Positions 1 to 13,113 of a stretch of 64,000 nucleotides of DNA are shown here, one piece after another. The stretch comes from Mastigias papua. Taxonomy: Eukaryota; Cnidaria; Scyphozoa; Rhizostomeae; Mastigiidae. How positions within the stretch are numbered: position 1 is the first letter of the stretch; every line of letters starts with the position of its first letter. A model generated the notes under the pieces. That model was not told the origin of the DNA. It was given only the letters and a program-made list of their open reading frames with translations, and did not search any database. A program made the position numbers and the translations under genes. The stretch covers positions 10,001-74,000 of the forward strand of contig OZ025284.1 of NCBI GenBank assembly GCA_964019165.1. The letters run 5' to 3'.

Positions 1-244
1 GGGTGTTGGTTAGGGTTGGATTTGGGTTTAGACTGTCACATTTTCAAACTTAACACATTTGTCCGTAAAAATTTCCAGTACTGCCTTGCTATTGTACCAC
101 ACCCTGGTCTGTTTAACTGAGGCCAAAAGCGATCTACATTGAGAGTTAACACTATTTACTGTATACTAAAGGCTACAAAATCTTCACACATTTTGCATGA
201 GGGCAAATCCATTGCTATTGACCTTCTGCCAACACCAGAGAAAA
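1..244. repeat. Left edge: decayed unit flank and degenerate 211-bp monomer
   Basis: Bases about 40-110 resemble bases about 9550-9615 of the 2641-bp unit (shared strings such as ATTTTCAAA, AATTTGTCC or similar, CACTGC, TTTGCTATT), and the following bases are a degenerate 211-bp monomer. In the unit this segment marks the right flank of the non-satellite insert, so the window probably opens just right of another, older unit. This is inferred from sequence similarity by eye. Confidence 0.6.
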
Positions 245-3200
245 TTCAAATATAGCCACTAATTTTACAAGTAACATAATATGAGAGAAGCACAACGTTC
301 CCAGAAACAAAGATCAGTTCTTTTCCATTGATCCAACATGAACAAAAACAATATTCAATGGATATTTACAAGTACCAACACTGAGCACAATCTGCAGTAA
401 AGGAAGTCTATTGCTTATCAACTGCACCAAAAACTGCAGATAATTCAAATATAGACACAACTATTACAAGAACACCAATATGAAAGAAGCACAAATTTTC
501 TGAAAGCAATAACAAGTTCTGTATACTTGTGGCCAAAAGTGAACTAACCTCAAAGTTAACACCATTTACTATCTACTAACAGGTAAACAATCTTCACTCA
601 TTTTGAATGAGAGACACTCACTTGCCAATGCACATTGCAAAAACTGACGACAACTCAAATATAGACATTAATTTTACAGGCAAAACAATACAGAAGAAGC
701 ACAAATTTTGCAGAAACTACGACCAGTTCTTTTGCATTGCAGCCAAAACCGATCTAACATGAAAGTTCACAACATTTACTGTATACTAACGGATACAAAT
801 TCTTCACACTGTTAGCATGACAGTAAATCCATTGCTATTGAACTTCAGCCAAACCTGGTGAAAACTCAAATATAGACATTAATTTTACAGGCAAAACAAT
901 ACGAAAGAAGCACAACTTTTGCGGAAACTAAGACCAGTCCTTTTGCATTGCAGCCAAAACCGATCTAACATCAAAGTTAACACCATTTACTGTATACTAA
1001 TGGGTACAAATTCTTCACACTGTTAGCATGAGAGTAAATCCATTGCTATTGAACTTCAGCCAAAACTGGTGAAAACTCAAATATGGACATTAATTTTACA
1101 GGCAAAGCAATACGAAAGAAGAACAAATTTTGCAGAAACCACAACCAAGTCTTCTGCATCACAGCCAAAACCGATCTACCCTGACAGTTAACAACATTTA
1201 CTGTATACTAACGGATACAATTTCTTCACACTGTTAGCATGACAGTAAATCCATTGCTATTGAACTTCAGCCAAACCTGGTGAAAACTCAAATATAGACA
1301 TTAATTTTACAGGCAAAACAATACGAACGACGCACCACGTTTGCAGAAACTATGACCAGTTCTTCTGGATTGCAGCCAAAACCGATCTAACATGAAAGTT
1401 ACCAACATTTACTGTATACTAAGGGATTCAAACTCATCACACTTTTAGCTTGAGAGTAAATCAATTGCTATTGAACTTCAGCCAAAACTGGTGAAAACTC
1501 AAATATAGACATTAATTTTACAGGCAAACCAATACGAAAGAAGCACAAATTTTGCAGAAACTACGACCAGGTCTTTTCTAGAGCAGCCAAAACCGATCTA
1601 ACATGAAAGTTGACAACATTTTCTGTATACTAACGGGTACAAACCATTCACACTTTTAGCATGAGAGTAAATCCATTGCTATTAAACTTCAGCCAAAACT
1701 GGTGAAAACTCAAATATAGACATTAATTTTACAGGTAAAACACTAGGAAAGAAGCACAAATTTTGCAGATACTAAGACCAGTTCTTTTGCATTGCAGCCA
1801 AAACCGATCTAACCTGACAGTTAAGAACATTTACTGTATACTAACGGATACAAATTCTTCACACTTTTAGCATGAGAGTAAATCCATTGCTATTGATCTT
1901 CAGCCAACATTGGTGAAAACTCAAATATAGACATAACTTCTACAGGTAAACCAATACGAAAGAAGCACCAAGTTTGCAAAACTACGATCAGTTCTTCCGC
2001 ATTGCAGCCACAACCGATCTAACCTGACAGTTAACACCATTTACTGTATACTAACGGATACAAATTCTTCACACAGTTAGCATGAGAGTAACCCCATTGC
2101 TATTGAACTTCAGCCAAAATTGGTGAAACCTCAAATATAGCCATTAAGTTTACAGGCAAAACAATACAACAGAAGCACAAATATTGCAAAAACTATGACC
2201 AGTTCTTCTGGATTGCAGCCAAAACCGATCTAACATGAAAACTAAGACAATTTACGGTATACTAACGGGTACAAATTCTTCACACTTTTATCATCAGAGT
2301 AAATCCATTGCTATTGAACTTCAGCACAAATTGGTGAAAACTCAAATATAGACATTAATTTTACAGGTAAAACAATACGGAAGAAGCACAAATTTTGCAG
2401 AACCTAAGACCAGTTCTTTAGCATTGCAGCCAAAACCGATCTAACATGAAAGTTAACAACATTTAATGTATACTAACGGGTACAAATTCTTCACACTCTT
2501 AGCATAAGAATAAATCCATTGCTATTGACCTTCAGCCACAACTGATGAAAACTCAAATATAGACATTAATTTTACAGGTAAAACACTAAAAACGAAGCAC
2601 AAATTTCGCAGAAACTATGACCAGTTCTTTTGTATTGCAGCCAAAACCGATCTTACAGGAAAACTAAGACCAATTACAGTATACTAACGGGTACAAACTC
2701 TTCACACTTTTAGCATTAGAGTAAATCCATTACTACTGACCTTCAGCCAAAACTGGTGAAAACTCAAATATAGACATTAATTTTACAGGCAAAACAATAC
2801 GACAGAAGCACAAATTTTGCAGAAACTACGACCAGTTCTTTTGCATTGCAGCCAAAACAGATCTTACATGAACACTAACACCATTTACTGTATACTAACG
2901 GGTACAAACTCTTCACACTGTTAGCATGAGAGTAAATCCATTGCTATTAAACTTCAGCCAAAACTGGTGAAAACTCAAATATAGACATTAATTTTACAGG
3001 CAAAGCAATACGAAAGAAGCACAAATTTTGCATAAACTACGACCAGTTCTTTACCATTGCAGCCAAACCCGATCTAACATGAAAGTTAACTACATTTACT
3101 GTATACTAACGGGTAAAAATTCTTCACACTGTTAGCATTAGAGTAAATCCATTGCTATTGAACTTCAGCCAAAATTGGTGAAAACTCAAATATAGACATT

Positions 3201-6200
3201 AATTTTACAGGCAAAGCAATACGAAAGAAGCACAAATTTTGCAGAAACTACGACCAGTTCTTTTGCATTGCAGCCAAAACCGATCTAACCTGAAAGTTGA
3301 CAACATTTACTGTATACTAACGGGTACAAATTCTTCACAGTTTTAGCATGAGAGTAAATTCATTGCTATTGAACTTCAGCCAACACTGGTGAATACTCAA
3401 ATATAGACATTAATTTTACAGGCAAAACAATACGAAAGAAGCACACATTTTGCAGAAACTACGACCAGTTCTTTTGCATTGCAGCCCAAACCGGTTTAAC
3501 CTGAAAGTTGACAACATTTACGGTATACTACCGGGTACAAACTCTTCACACTTGTAGCATAAGAGTAAATCCATTGCTATTGAACTTCAGCCAAAACTGG
3601 TGAAAACTCAAATATCCACATTAATTTTACAGGCAAAACAATACGAAAGAAGCACAAATTTTGCAGAAACTAAGACCACTTCTTTTGCATTGCAGCCAAA
3701 ACCGATCTAATATGAAAACTAAGACAATTTACGGTATACTAACGGGTACAAATTCTTCACACTTTTAACATCAGAGTAAATCCATTGCTATTGAACTTCA
3801 GCAAAAATTGGAGAAAACTCAAATATAGACATTAATTTTACAGGTAAAACAATACGATAGAAGCACAAATTTCGCAGAAATTACGACCAGTTCTTCAGCA
3901 CTGCAGCCATAACCGATCTAACCTGACAGTTGACAACATTTACTGTATACTAACGGGTACAAACTCTTCACACTTTTAGCATGAGAGTAAATCCATTATT
4001 ACTGACCTTCAGCCAAAACTGGTGAAAACTCAAATATAGACATTAATTTTACAGGCAAAACAATACGAAAGAAGCACAAATTTTGCAGAAACTACGACCA
4101 GTTCTTTTGCATTGCAGCCAAAACCGATCTTACATGAACACTAACACCATTTACTGTATACTAACGGGTACAAACTCTTCACACTTTTAGCATGAGAGTA
4201 AATCCATTGCTATTAAACTTCAGCCAAAACTGGTGAAAACTCAAATATAGACATTAATTTTACAGGCAAAACAATACGAAAGAAGCACAAATTTTGCATA
4301 AACTACGATCAGTTCTTTTCCATTGCAGCCAAACCCGATCTAACATGAAAGTTAACAACATTTACTGCATACTAACGGGTACAAACTCATCACACTTTTA
4401 GCATGAGAGTAAATCCATTGCTATTGAACTTCAGCCAAAACTGGTGAAAACTCAAATATAGACATTAATTTTACAGGCAAAACAACACGAAAGACGCACA
4501 AATTTTGCAGAAACTAAGACCAGTTCTTTTGCATTGCAGCCAAACCCGATCTAACATGAAAGTTAACAACATTTACTGTATACTAACGGGTACAAATTCT
4601 TCACACTGTTAGCATTAGAGTAAATCCATTGCTATTGAACTTCAGCCAAAATTGGTGAAAACTCAAATATAGACATTAATTTTACAGGCAAAGCAATACG
4701 AAAGAAGCACAAATTTTGCAGAAACTACGACCAGTTCTTTTGCATTGCAGCCAAAACCGATCTAACCTGAAAGTTGACAATATTTAATGGATACTTACAA
4801 GTACCAACTCTGAGCACCTTTTCACAGTAAAGCAAGTGTATTGCGTTTGAACTGCAGCCAAAACTGGTGAAAACTCAAATATTGACATTAATTTTACAGG
4901 CAAAACAATACGAAAGAAGCACAAATTTTGCAGAAACTACGACCAGTTCTTTTGCATTGCAGCCCAAACCGGTTTAACCTGAAAGTTGACAACATTTACG
5001 GTATACTAACGGGTACAAACTCTTCACACTTGTAGCATAAGAGTAAATCCATTGCTATTGAACTTCAGCCAAAACTGGTGAAAACTCAAATATAGACATT
5101 AATTTTACAGGTAAAACAATACGACAGAAGCACAAATTTCGCAGAATCTAAGACCAGTTCTTTTGCATTGCAGCCAAAACCGATCTAACCTGAAAGTTGA
5201 CAACATTTACTGTATACTAACGGGTACAAATTCTTCACACTGTTAGCATTAGAGTAAATCCATTGCTATTGAACTTCAGCCAAAATTGGTGAAAACTCAA
5301 ATATAGACATTAATTTTACAGGCAAAGCAATACGAAAGAAGCACAAATTTTGCAGAAACTACGACCAGTTCTTTTGCATTGCAGCCAAAACCGATCTAAC
5401 CTGAAAGTTGACAACATTTACTGTATACTAACGGGTACAAATTCTTCACACTTTTAGCATGAGAGTAAATTCATTGCTATTGAACTTCAGCCAAAACTGG
5501 TGAATACTCAAATATAGACATTAATTTAACAGGCAAAACAATACGAAAGAAGCACAAATTTTGCAGAAACTAAGATCAGTTCTTTTGCATTACAGCCAAA
5601 ACCGATCTAACCTGAAAGTTGACAATATTTAATGGATACTTACAAGTACCAACTCTGAGCACCTTTTCACAGTAAAGCAAGTGTATTGCGTTTGAACTGC
5701 AGCCAAAATTGGTGAAAACTCAAATATTGACATTAATTTTACAGGCAAAACAATACGAAAGAAGCACAAATTGTGCAGAAACTACGACCAGTTCTTTTGC
5801 ATTGCAGCCCAAACCGGTTTAACCTGAAAGTTGACAACATTTACGGTATACTAACGGGTACAAACTCTTCACACTTGTAGCATAAGAGTAAATCCATTGC
5901 TATTAAACTTCAGCCAAAACTGGTGAAAACTCAAATATAGACATTAATTTTACAGGTAAAACAATACGACAGAAGCATAAATTTCGCAGAATTTAAGACC
6001 AGTTCTTTTGCATTGCAGCCAAAACCGATCTAACCTGAAAGTTGACAATATTTAATGGATACTTACAAGTATCAACTCTGAGCTCCTTTTCACAGTAAAG
6101 CAAGTGTATTGCGTTTGAACTGCAGCCAAAACTGGTGAAAACTCAAATATAGACATTAATTTTACAGGCAAAACAATACGACAGAAGAACAAATATTGCA

Positions 6201-7831
6201 GAAACTACGACCAGTTCCTTTGCATTTCAGCCAAAACCGATTTAACCTGAAAGTTGACAACATTTACTGTATACTAACGGGTACATACTCTTCACACTTT
6301 TAGCATAAGAGTAAATCCATTGCTATTGAACTTCAGCGAAAACTGGTGAAAACTCAACTATACACATTAATTTTACAGGCAAAACAATACGAAAGAAGCA
6401 CAAATTGTGCAGAAACTACGACCAGTTCTTTTGCATTGCAGCCAAAACCGATTTAACCTGACAGTTGACAACATTTACTGTATACTAACGGGTACAAACT
6501 CTTCACACTTTTAGCATAAGAGTAAATCCATCGCTATTGACCTTCAGCCAAAACTGGTGAAAACTCAAATATAGACATTAATTTTACAGGCAAAACAATA
6601 CGAAAGAAGCACAAATTTTGCAGAAACTAAGACCAGTTCTTTTGCATTGCAGCCAAAACCGATCTAGCCTGAAAGTTGACAATATTTAATGGATACTTAC
6701 AAGTACCAACTCTGAGCACCTTTTCACAGTAAAGCAAGTGTATTGCGTTTGAACTGCAGCCAAAACTGGTAAAAACTCAAATATACACATTAATTTTACA
6801 GGCAAAACAATACGAAAGAAGAACAAATTTTGCAGAAACTACGACCAGTTCTTTTGCATTTCAGCCAAAACCGATTTAACCTGAAAGTTTACAACATTTA
6901 CTGTATACTAACGGGTACAAATTCTTCACACTTTTAGCATTAGAGTAAATCCATTGCTATTGAACTTCAGCCAAAATTGGTGAAAACTCAAATATAGACA
7001 TTAATTTTACAGGCAAAACAATACGAAAGAAGCACAAATTTTGCAGATACTAGGACCAGTTCTTTTGCATTGCAGCCAAAACCAATCTAACCTGAAAGTT
7101 GAAAACATTTACTGTATACTAACGGGCACAAATTCTTCACACTTTTAGCATTAGAGTAAATCCATTGCTATTGAACTTCAGCCAAAATTGGTGAAAACTC
7201 AAATATAGACATTAATTTTACAGGCAAAACAACACGAAAGAAGCACAAATTTTGCAGAAACTACGACCAGTTCCTTTGCATTTCAGCCAAAATCGATTTA
7301 ACCTGAAAGTTGACAACATTTACTGTATACTAACGGGTACAAATTCTTCACACTTTTAGCATGAGAGTAAATTCATTGCTATTGAACTTCAGCCAAAATT
7401 GGTGAAAACTCAAATATAGACATTAATTTTACAGGCAAAGCAATACGAAAGAAGCACAAATTTTGCAGAAACTAAGACCAGTTCTTTTGCATTGCAGCCA
7501 AAACCAATCTAACCTGAAAGTTGACAACATTTACTGTATACTAACGGGTACAAATTCTTCACACCTTTAGCATTAGAGTAAATCCATTGCTATTGAACTT
7601 CAGCCAAAATTGGTGAAAACTCAAATAAAGACATTAATTTTACAGGCAAAACAATACGAAAGAAGCACAAATTTTGCAGAAACTAAGACCAGTTCTTTTG
7701 CATTGCAGCCAAAACCGATCTAACCTGAAAGTTGACAATATTTAATGGATACTTACAAGTACCAACTCTGAGCACCTTTTCACAGTAAAGCAAGTGTATT
7801 GCGTTTGAACTGCAGCCAAAACTGGTGAAAA
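245..7831. repeat. 211-bp satellite array, about 36 head-to-tail monomers
   Basis: The marker CTCAAATATAGACATTAA recurs at 654, 865, 1076, 1287, 1498, 1709, 1920, then every 210-212 bases up to 7832, giving a monomer of 211 bp. Each monomer carries ACATTTACTGTATACTAACGG, TTCACAC and GCATTGCAGCCAAAACCGAT or close variants. Monomers at the left edge (to about 600) are more diverged than those in the middle. A variant class of 212 bp (type B), in which the half after GAAAGTTGACAA is replaced by ATTTAATGGATACTTACAAG and following bases, ends at 4873, 5719, 6142, 6776 and 7832, and a diverged copy lies near 350-420. There is no coding potential. Satellite identity in any database was not checked. 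Confidence 0.95.
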
Positions 7832-8054
7832 CTCAAATATAGACACCTAAATTTTACTTCAGATTCAAAACTTATGACAAAGCGAAAATCTTTCCAAAAG
7901 TAATGCAGTTACATTTACATTGTAGCCCAAACGCTGGAAAACAAACAACCAAAATCAATTGCAGATTCAAACGTGAAATGTTGCTATAGCCCTGGTAGAG
8001 TACAGCTAACAGCAACTCAATGGCACTCCAAATCAATACTACGACAACGCACCC

Positions 8055-8290
8055 ACTATCCGTCCAGTGATTCATTCTCTCTCAGCAAGTGGTAATGTCA
8101 TCTTTCTACTGTGGACAATCACCGTCTATTGCCGTTGCCGATTCTTTCTCGTTCCATGTCTCTCTCCTCACAATCATTCCACTCTCGCTCTCACAAATTC
8201 ACAAACACAAAACCACAAACACCAAACAAGCACAACACCTCAAAAACATGTTACAGAACACACATCACATTTATCAACTAACTACTGCTA
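8055..8290. repeat. Internal duplication within the unit, left half (shown in copy 1)
   Basis: The block around TCTCTCCTCACAATCATTCC (8161), with preceding GCCGATTCTTTCTC and following CTCTCACAAATTCACAAACAC, ACAGAACAC and CACATTTATC, is repeated in diverged form 673 bases downstream at 8834. The same pair occurs in all eight copies. Confidence 0.85.
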
Positions 8291-8724
8291 TCTACTACTT
8301 CACACAGTAACTATGGACAGCTATCAACTAATTACAACTACAGCTCATACCTCCAATAGATAAATGAGCAAATAGATAACAGAGCAAATAAATTAGTAGA
8401 TAAATGAACAACTCATCCATACCTCACACCATTACCGTGTTTCCTTCAAACCAATTGTGCTCCATCTTCAGTTGCATATTCACTTTCATCTCCACTTGCA
8501 TCTCCACTAGAATATATCCTGCTCCAGTTTTATCATGATCCAGAACAACTAGAAACCATTTGACAACACTGACAACATACAGTTAGAACACTCAAATACG
8601 CTTACCTCTAGAAATTCAGCTTATCCACTGCTCCGTCAAGTAATGCTTTCTTGTCCTACACAGTCCTATAGCAACTCCACGCGAAATATGGTATGAAACT
8701 CCAGTTCAATGCCACGATAACGCA

Positions 8725-8945
8725 CTGCTCATCTACTTTGTCATCTACGGGCTCTGAGCAATCCGTCTCATATTCATTGCACCATGCACCGTCAACATCT
8801 ATCTCCGTGGCCGATTCTCTCTCATTCCATATCTCTCTCCTCACAATCATTCCACTCGCACTCTCACGAAATCACAAACACAAAACAAGCATAGTAACTC
8901 ATAAACACGCTACAGAACACGTCACATTTATCTAACAATTATCCT
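8725..8945. repeat. Internal duplication within the unit, right half (shown in copy 1)
   Basis: Partner of the block at 8055-8290: GCCGATTCTCTCTC, TCTCTCCTCACAATCATTCC, CTCTCACGAAATCACAAACAC, ACAGAACACGTCACATTTATC occur in the same order. The divergence between halves is far larger than between units, so the duplication is older than the amplification of the unit. Confidence 0.85.
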
Positions 8946-10472
8946 TTGTTTACAAGCAAACAGTCAAACCCCAATAAATATATCAAAACATAAATATATA
9001 AATAAACATAATGCATACCACGCAGCACTTAGTCTTCTCCTTCAAATAACTTGTGTTCCTTCTCTGGTTAAAGTCCTGCACAGAATGGGGCAGCACCAAT
9101 AGCCAGTAGAACTAATCAATGATGATGATGATGAATTTCGCTTCTCATGCATTTGCAGCTCTGTCTTGTCGGTAACTTTAACGTCCTTTAGCCTTGTTTC
9201 GTTAACGACCTCATGCACTGCACCATGGGGTACGTAGCCCAGTATGGGAGGCTGTTTGGGTGCTACACCTTGCCCAAGGGTGACCCAGCACAGCAGCACT
9301 TAAGAGGTAGTGACATTCTCCTCAAAGCCACAGTACTCGTCAACTAGGCCTGTGCTGCCGGATGTAGTTTAATGTCATACCCAGGACTAGATCAACCAAT
9401 ACAAATTGAAAATCGCCAAATGTCATCTAACATTAACATTAACAACATATGGAACTTTTCGCAAAGCAGCAAGCCTATTAAAGTGGTATTTGTATCCCAC
9501 ACTCATTCAAACTAAACATCCTTGATAACTACTGCAGATTGGTGGAAAATTTTCAAAACATAACAAATTTGTCCAGAAAAAGTTCCGGCACTGCTTTGCT
9601 ATTCTACCCAAAACTCATGAACATTCAAAGGTAGCAATAATTTTTCCAGTCAACAACACACTACTACAGTAGGACACAGTTTGCAGTAATGAGGACTACC
9701 TCTCTTGCACTGAAGCCAAACACGATAGAAAATCAAACCTACCACTATTTAGTGCAACTTCAACAGCAAAATACAACAACATATTTCGCTGCAAAGTTAG
9801 CCCATTGCTTTTCAACTGCACCCATAACTGCTGAAAACCGATATGTTGCAATAATTATTTCAAACTAAACATTACGAAATTAGCACACATTTTCCGGAAA
9901 CAATCACCAGTTCTGTTTAATTGTGGCAAAAAACCACTCTATCCTGACAATTGAGAACATTTACTGTATACTAACGGGTAAAAACTCTTCACACCTTTAG
10001 CATGAGAGTAAATCAATTGCTATTGAACTTCAGCCAAAATTGGTGAAAACTCAAATATAGACATTAATTTTACAGGCAAAGCAATACGAAAGAAGCACAA
10101 ATTTTGCAGAAACTACGACCAGTTCTTTTGCATTGCAGCCAAAACCGATCTAACCTGAAAGTTGACAACATTTACTGTATACTAACGGGTACAAATTCTT
10201 CACACTTTTAGCATGAGAGTAAATTCATTGCTATTGAACTTCAGCCAAAACTGGTGAAAACTCAAATATAGACATTAATTTTACAGGCAAAACAATACGA
10301 AAGAAGCACAAATTTTGCAGAAACTAAGACCAGTTCTTTTGCATTGCAGCCAAAACCGATCTAACCTGAAAGTTGACAATATTTAATGGATACTTACAAG
10401 TACCAACTCTGAGCACCTTTTCACAGTAAAGCAAGTGTATTGCGTTTGAACTGCAGCCAAAACTGGTGAAAA

Positions 10473-13113
10473 CTCAAATATAGACACCTAAATTTTACTT
10501 CAGATTCAAAACTTATGACAAAGCGAAAATCTTTCCAAAAGTAATGCAGTTACATTTACATTGTAGCCCAAACGCTGGAAAACAAACAACCAAAATCAAT
10601 TGCAGATTCAAACGTGAAATGTTGCTATAGCCCTGGTAGAGTACAGCTAACAGCAACTCAATGGCACTCCAAATCAATACTACGACAACGCACCCACTAT
10701 CCGTCCAGTGATTCATTCTCTCTCAGCAAGTGGTAATGTCATCTTTCTACTGTGGACAATCACCGTCTATTGCCGTTGCCGATTCTTTCTCGTTCCATGT
10801 CTCTCTCCTCACAATCATTCCACTCTCGCTCTCACAAATTCACAAACACAAAACCACAAACACCAAACAAGCACAACACCTCAAAAACATGTTACAGAAC
10901 ACACATCACATTTATCAACTAACTACTGCTATCTACTACTTCACACAGTAACTATGGACAGCTATCAACTAATTACAACTACAGCTCATACCTCCAATAG
11001 ATAAATGAGCAAATAGATAACAGAGCAAATAAATTAGTAGATAAATGAACAACTCATCCATACCTCACACCATTACCTTGTTTCCTTCAAACCAATTGTG
11101 CTCCATCTTCAGTTGCATATTCACTTTCATCTCCACTTGCATCTCCACTAGAATATATCCTGCTCCAGTTTTATCATGATCCAGAACAACTAGAAACCAT
11201 TTGACAACACTGACAACATACAGTTAGAACACTCAAATACGCTTACCTCTAGAAATTCAGCTTATCCACTGCTCCGTCAAGTAATGCTTTCTTGTCCTAC
11301 ACAGTCCTATAGCAACTCCACGCGAAATATGGTATGAAACTCCAGTTCAATGCCACGATAACGCACTGCTCATCTACTTTGTCATCTACGGGCTCTGAGC
11401 AATCCGTCTCATATTCATTGCACCATGCACCGTCAACATCTATCTCCGTGGCCGATTCTCTCTCATTCCATATCTCTCTCCTCACAATCATTCCACTCGC
11501 ACTCTCACGAAATCACAAACACAAAACAAGCATAGTAACTCATAAACACGCTACAGAACACGTCACATTTATCTAACAATTATCCTTTGTTTACAAGCAA
11601 ACAGTCAAACCCCAATAAATATATCAAAACATAAATATATAAATAAACATAATGCATACCACGCAGCACTTAGTCTTCTCCTTCAAATAACTTGTGTTCC
11701 TTCTCTGGTTAAAGTCCTGCACAGAATGGGGCAGCACCAATAGCCAGTAGAACTAATCAATGATGATGATGATGAATTTCGCTTCTCATGCATTTGCAGC
11801 TCTGTCTTGTCGGTAACTTTAACGTCCTTTAGCCTTGTTTCGTTAACGACCTCATGCACTGCACCATGGGGTACGTAGCCCAGTATGGGAGGCTGTTTGG
11901 GTGCTACACCTTGCCCAAGGGTGACCCAGCACAGCAGCACTTAAGAGGTAGTGACATTCTCCTCAAAGCCACAGTACTCGTCAACTAGGCCTGTGCTGCC
12001 GGATGTAGTTTAATGTCATACCCAGGACTAGATCAACCAATACAAATTGAAAATCGCCAAATGTCATCTAACATTAACATTAACAACATATGGAACTTTT
12101 CGCAAAGCAGCAAGCCTATTAAAGTGGTATTTGTATCCCACACTCATTCAAACTAAACATCCTTGATAACTACTGCAGATTGGTGGAAAATTTTCAAAAC
12201 ATAACAAATTTGTCCAGAAAAAGTTCCGGCACTGCTTTGCTATTCTACCCAAAACTCATGAACATTCAAAGGTAGCAATAATTTTTCCAGTCAACAACAC
12301 ACTACTACAGTAGGACACAGTTTGCAGTAATGAGGACTACCTCTCTTGCACTGAAGCCAAACACGATAGAAAATCAAACCTACCACTATTTAGTGCAACT
12401 TCAACAGCAAAATACAACAACATATTTCGCTGCAAAGTTAGCCCATTGCTTTTCAACTGCACCCAAAACTGCTGAAAACCGATATGTTGCAATAATTATT
12501 TCAAACTAAACATTACGAAATTAGCACACATTTTCCGGAAACAATCACCAGTTCTGTTTAATTGTGGCAAAAAACCACTCTATCCTGACAATTGAGAACA
12601 TTTACTGTATACTAACGGGTAAAAACTCTTCACACCTTTAGCATGAGAGTAAATCAATTGCTATTGAACTTCAGCCAAAATTGGTGAAAACTCAAATATA
12701 GACATTAATTTTACAGGCAAAGCAATACGAAAGAAGCACAAATTTTGCAGAAACTACGACCAGTTCTTTTGCATTGCAGCCAAAACCGATCTAACCTGAA
12801 AGTTGACAACATTTACTGTATACTAACGGGTACAAATTCTTCACACTTTTAGCATGAGAGTAAATTCATTGCTATTGAACTTCAGCCAAAACTGGTGAAA
12901 ACTCAAATATAGACATTAATTTTACAGGCAAAACAATACGAAAGAAGCACAAATTTTGCAGAAACTACGACCAGTTCTTTTGCATTGCAGCCAAAACCGA
13001 TCTAACCTGAAAGTTGACAATATTTAATGGATACTTACAAGTACCAACTCTGAGCACCTTTTCACAGTAAAGCAAGTGTATTGCGTTTGAACTGCAGCCA
13101 AAACTGGTGAAAA
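10473..13113. repeat. Higher-order unit, copy 2
   Basis: Nearly identical to the other copies. It has a private C at 12968, in CAGAAACTACGACC, where copies 1 and 3-8 have A. Confidence 0.93.

Larger units (their letters stand above)
7832..10472. repeat. Higher-order unit, copy 1
   Basis: Reference copy. Insert about 7860-9540, degenerate monomers about 9540-9950, canonical monomers about 9955-10472. Private bases relative to the other copies: G at 8437 (T elsewhere) and T at 9825 (A elsewhere). It joins the upstream monomer array through a type B monomer. Confidence 0.93.

Noticed and set aside
1..40. TTAGGG-like bases at the left edge
   Set aside because: A single TTAGGG with degenerate neighbours is not a telomere repeat array.
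245..7831. CENP-B box in the 211-bp satellite
   Set aside because: The CGGG near TACTAACGGG lacks the TTCG and A positions of the box; no full match was seen. The centromeric role remains unproven.
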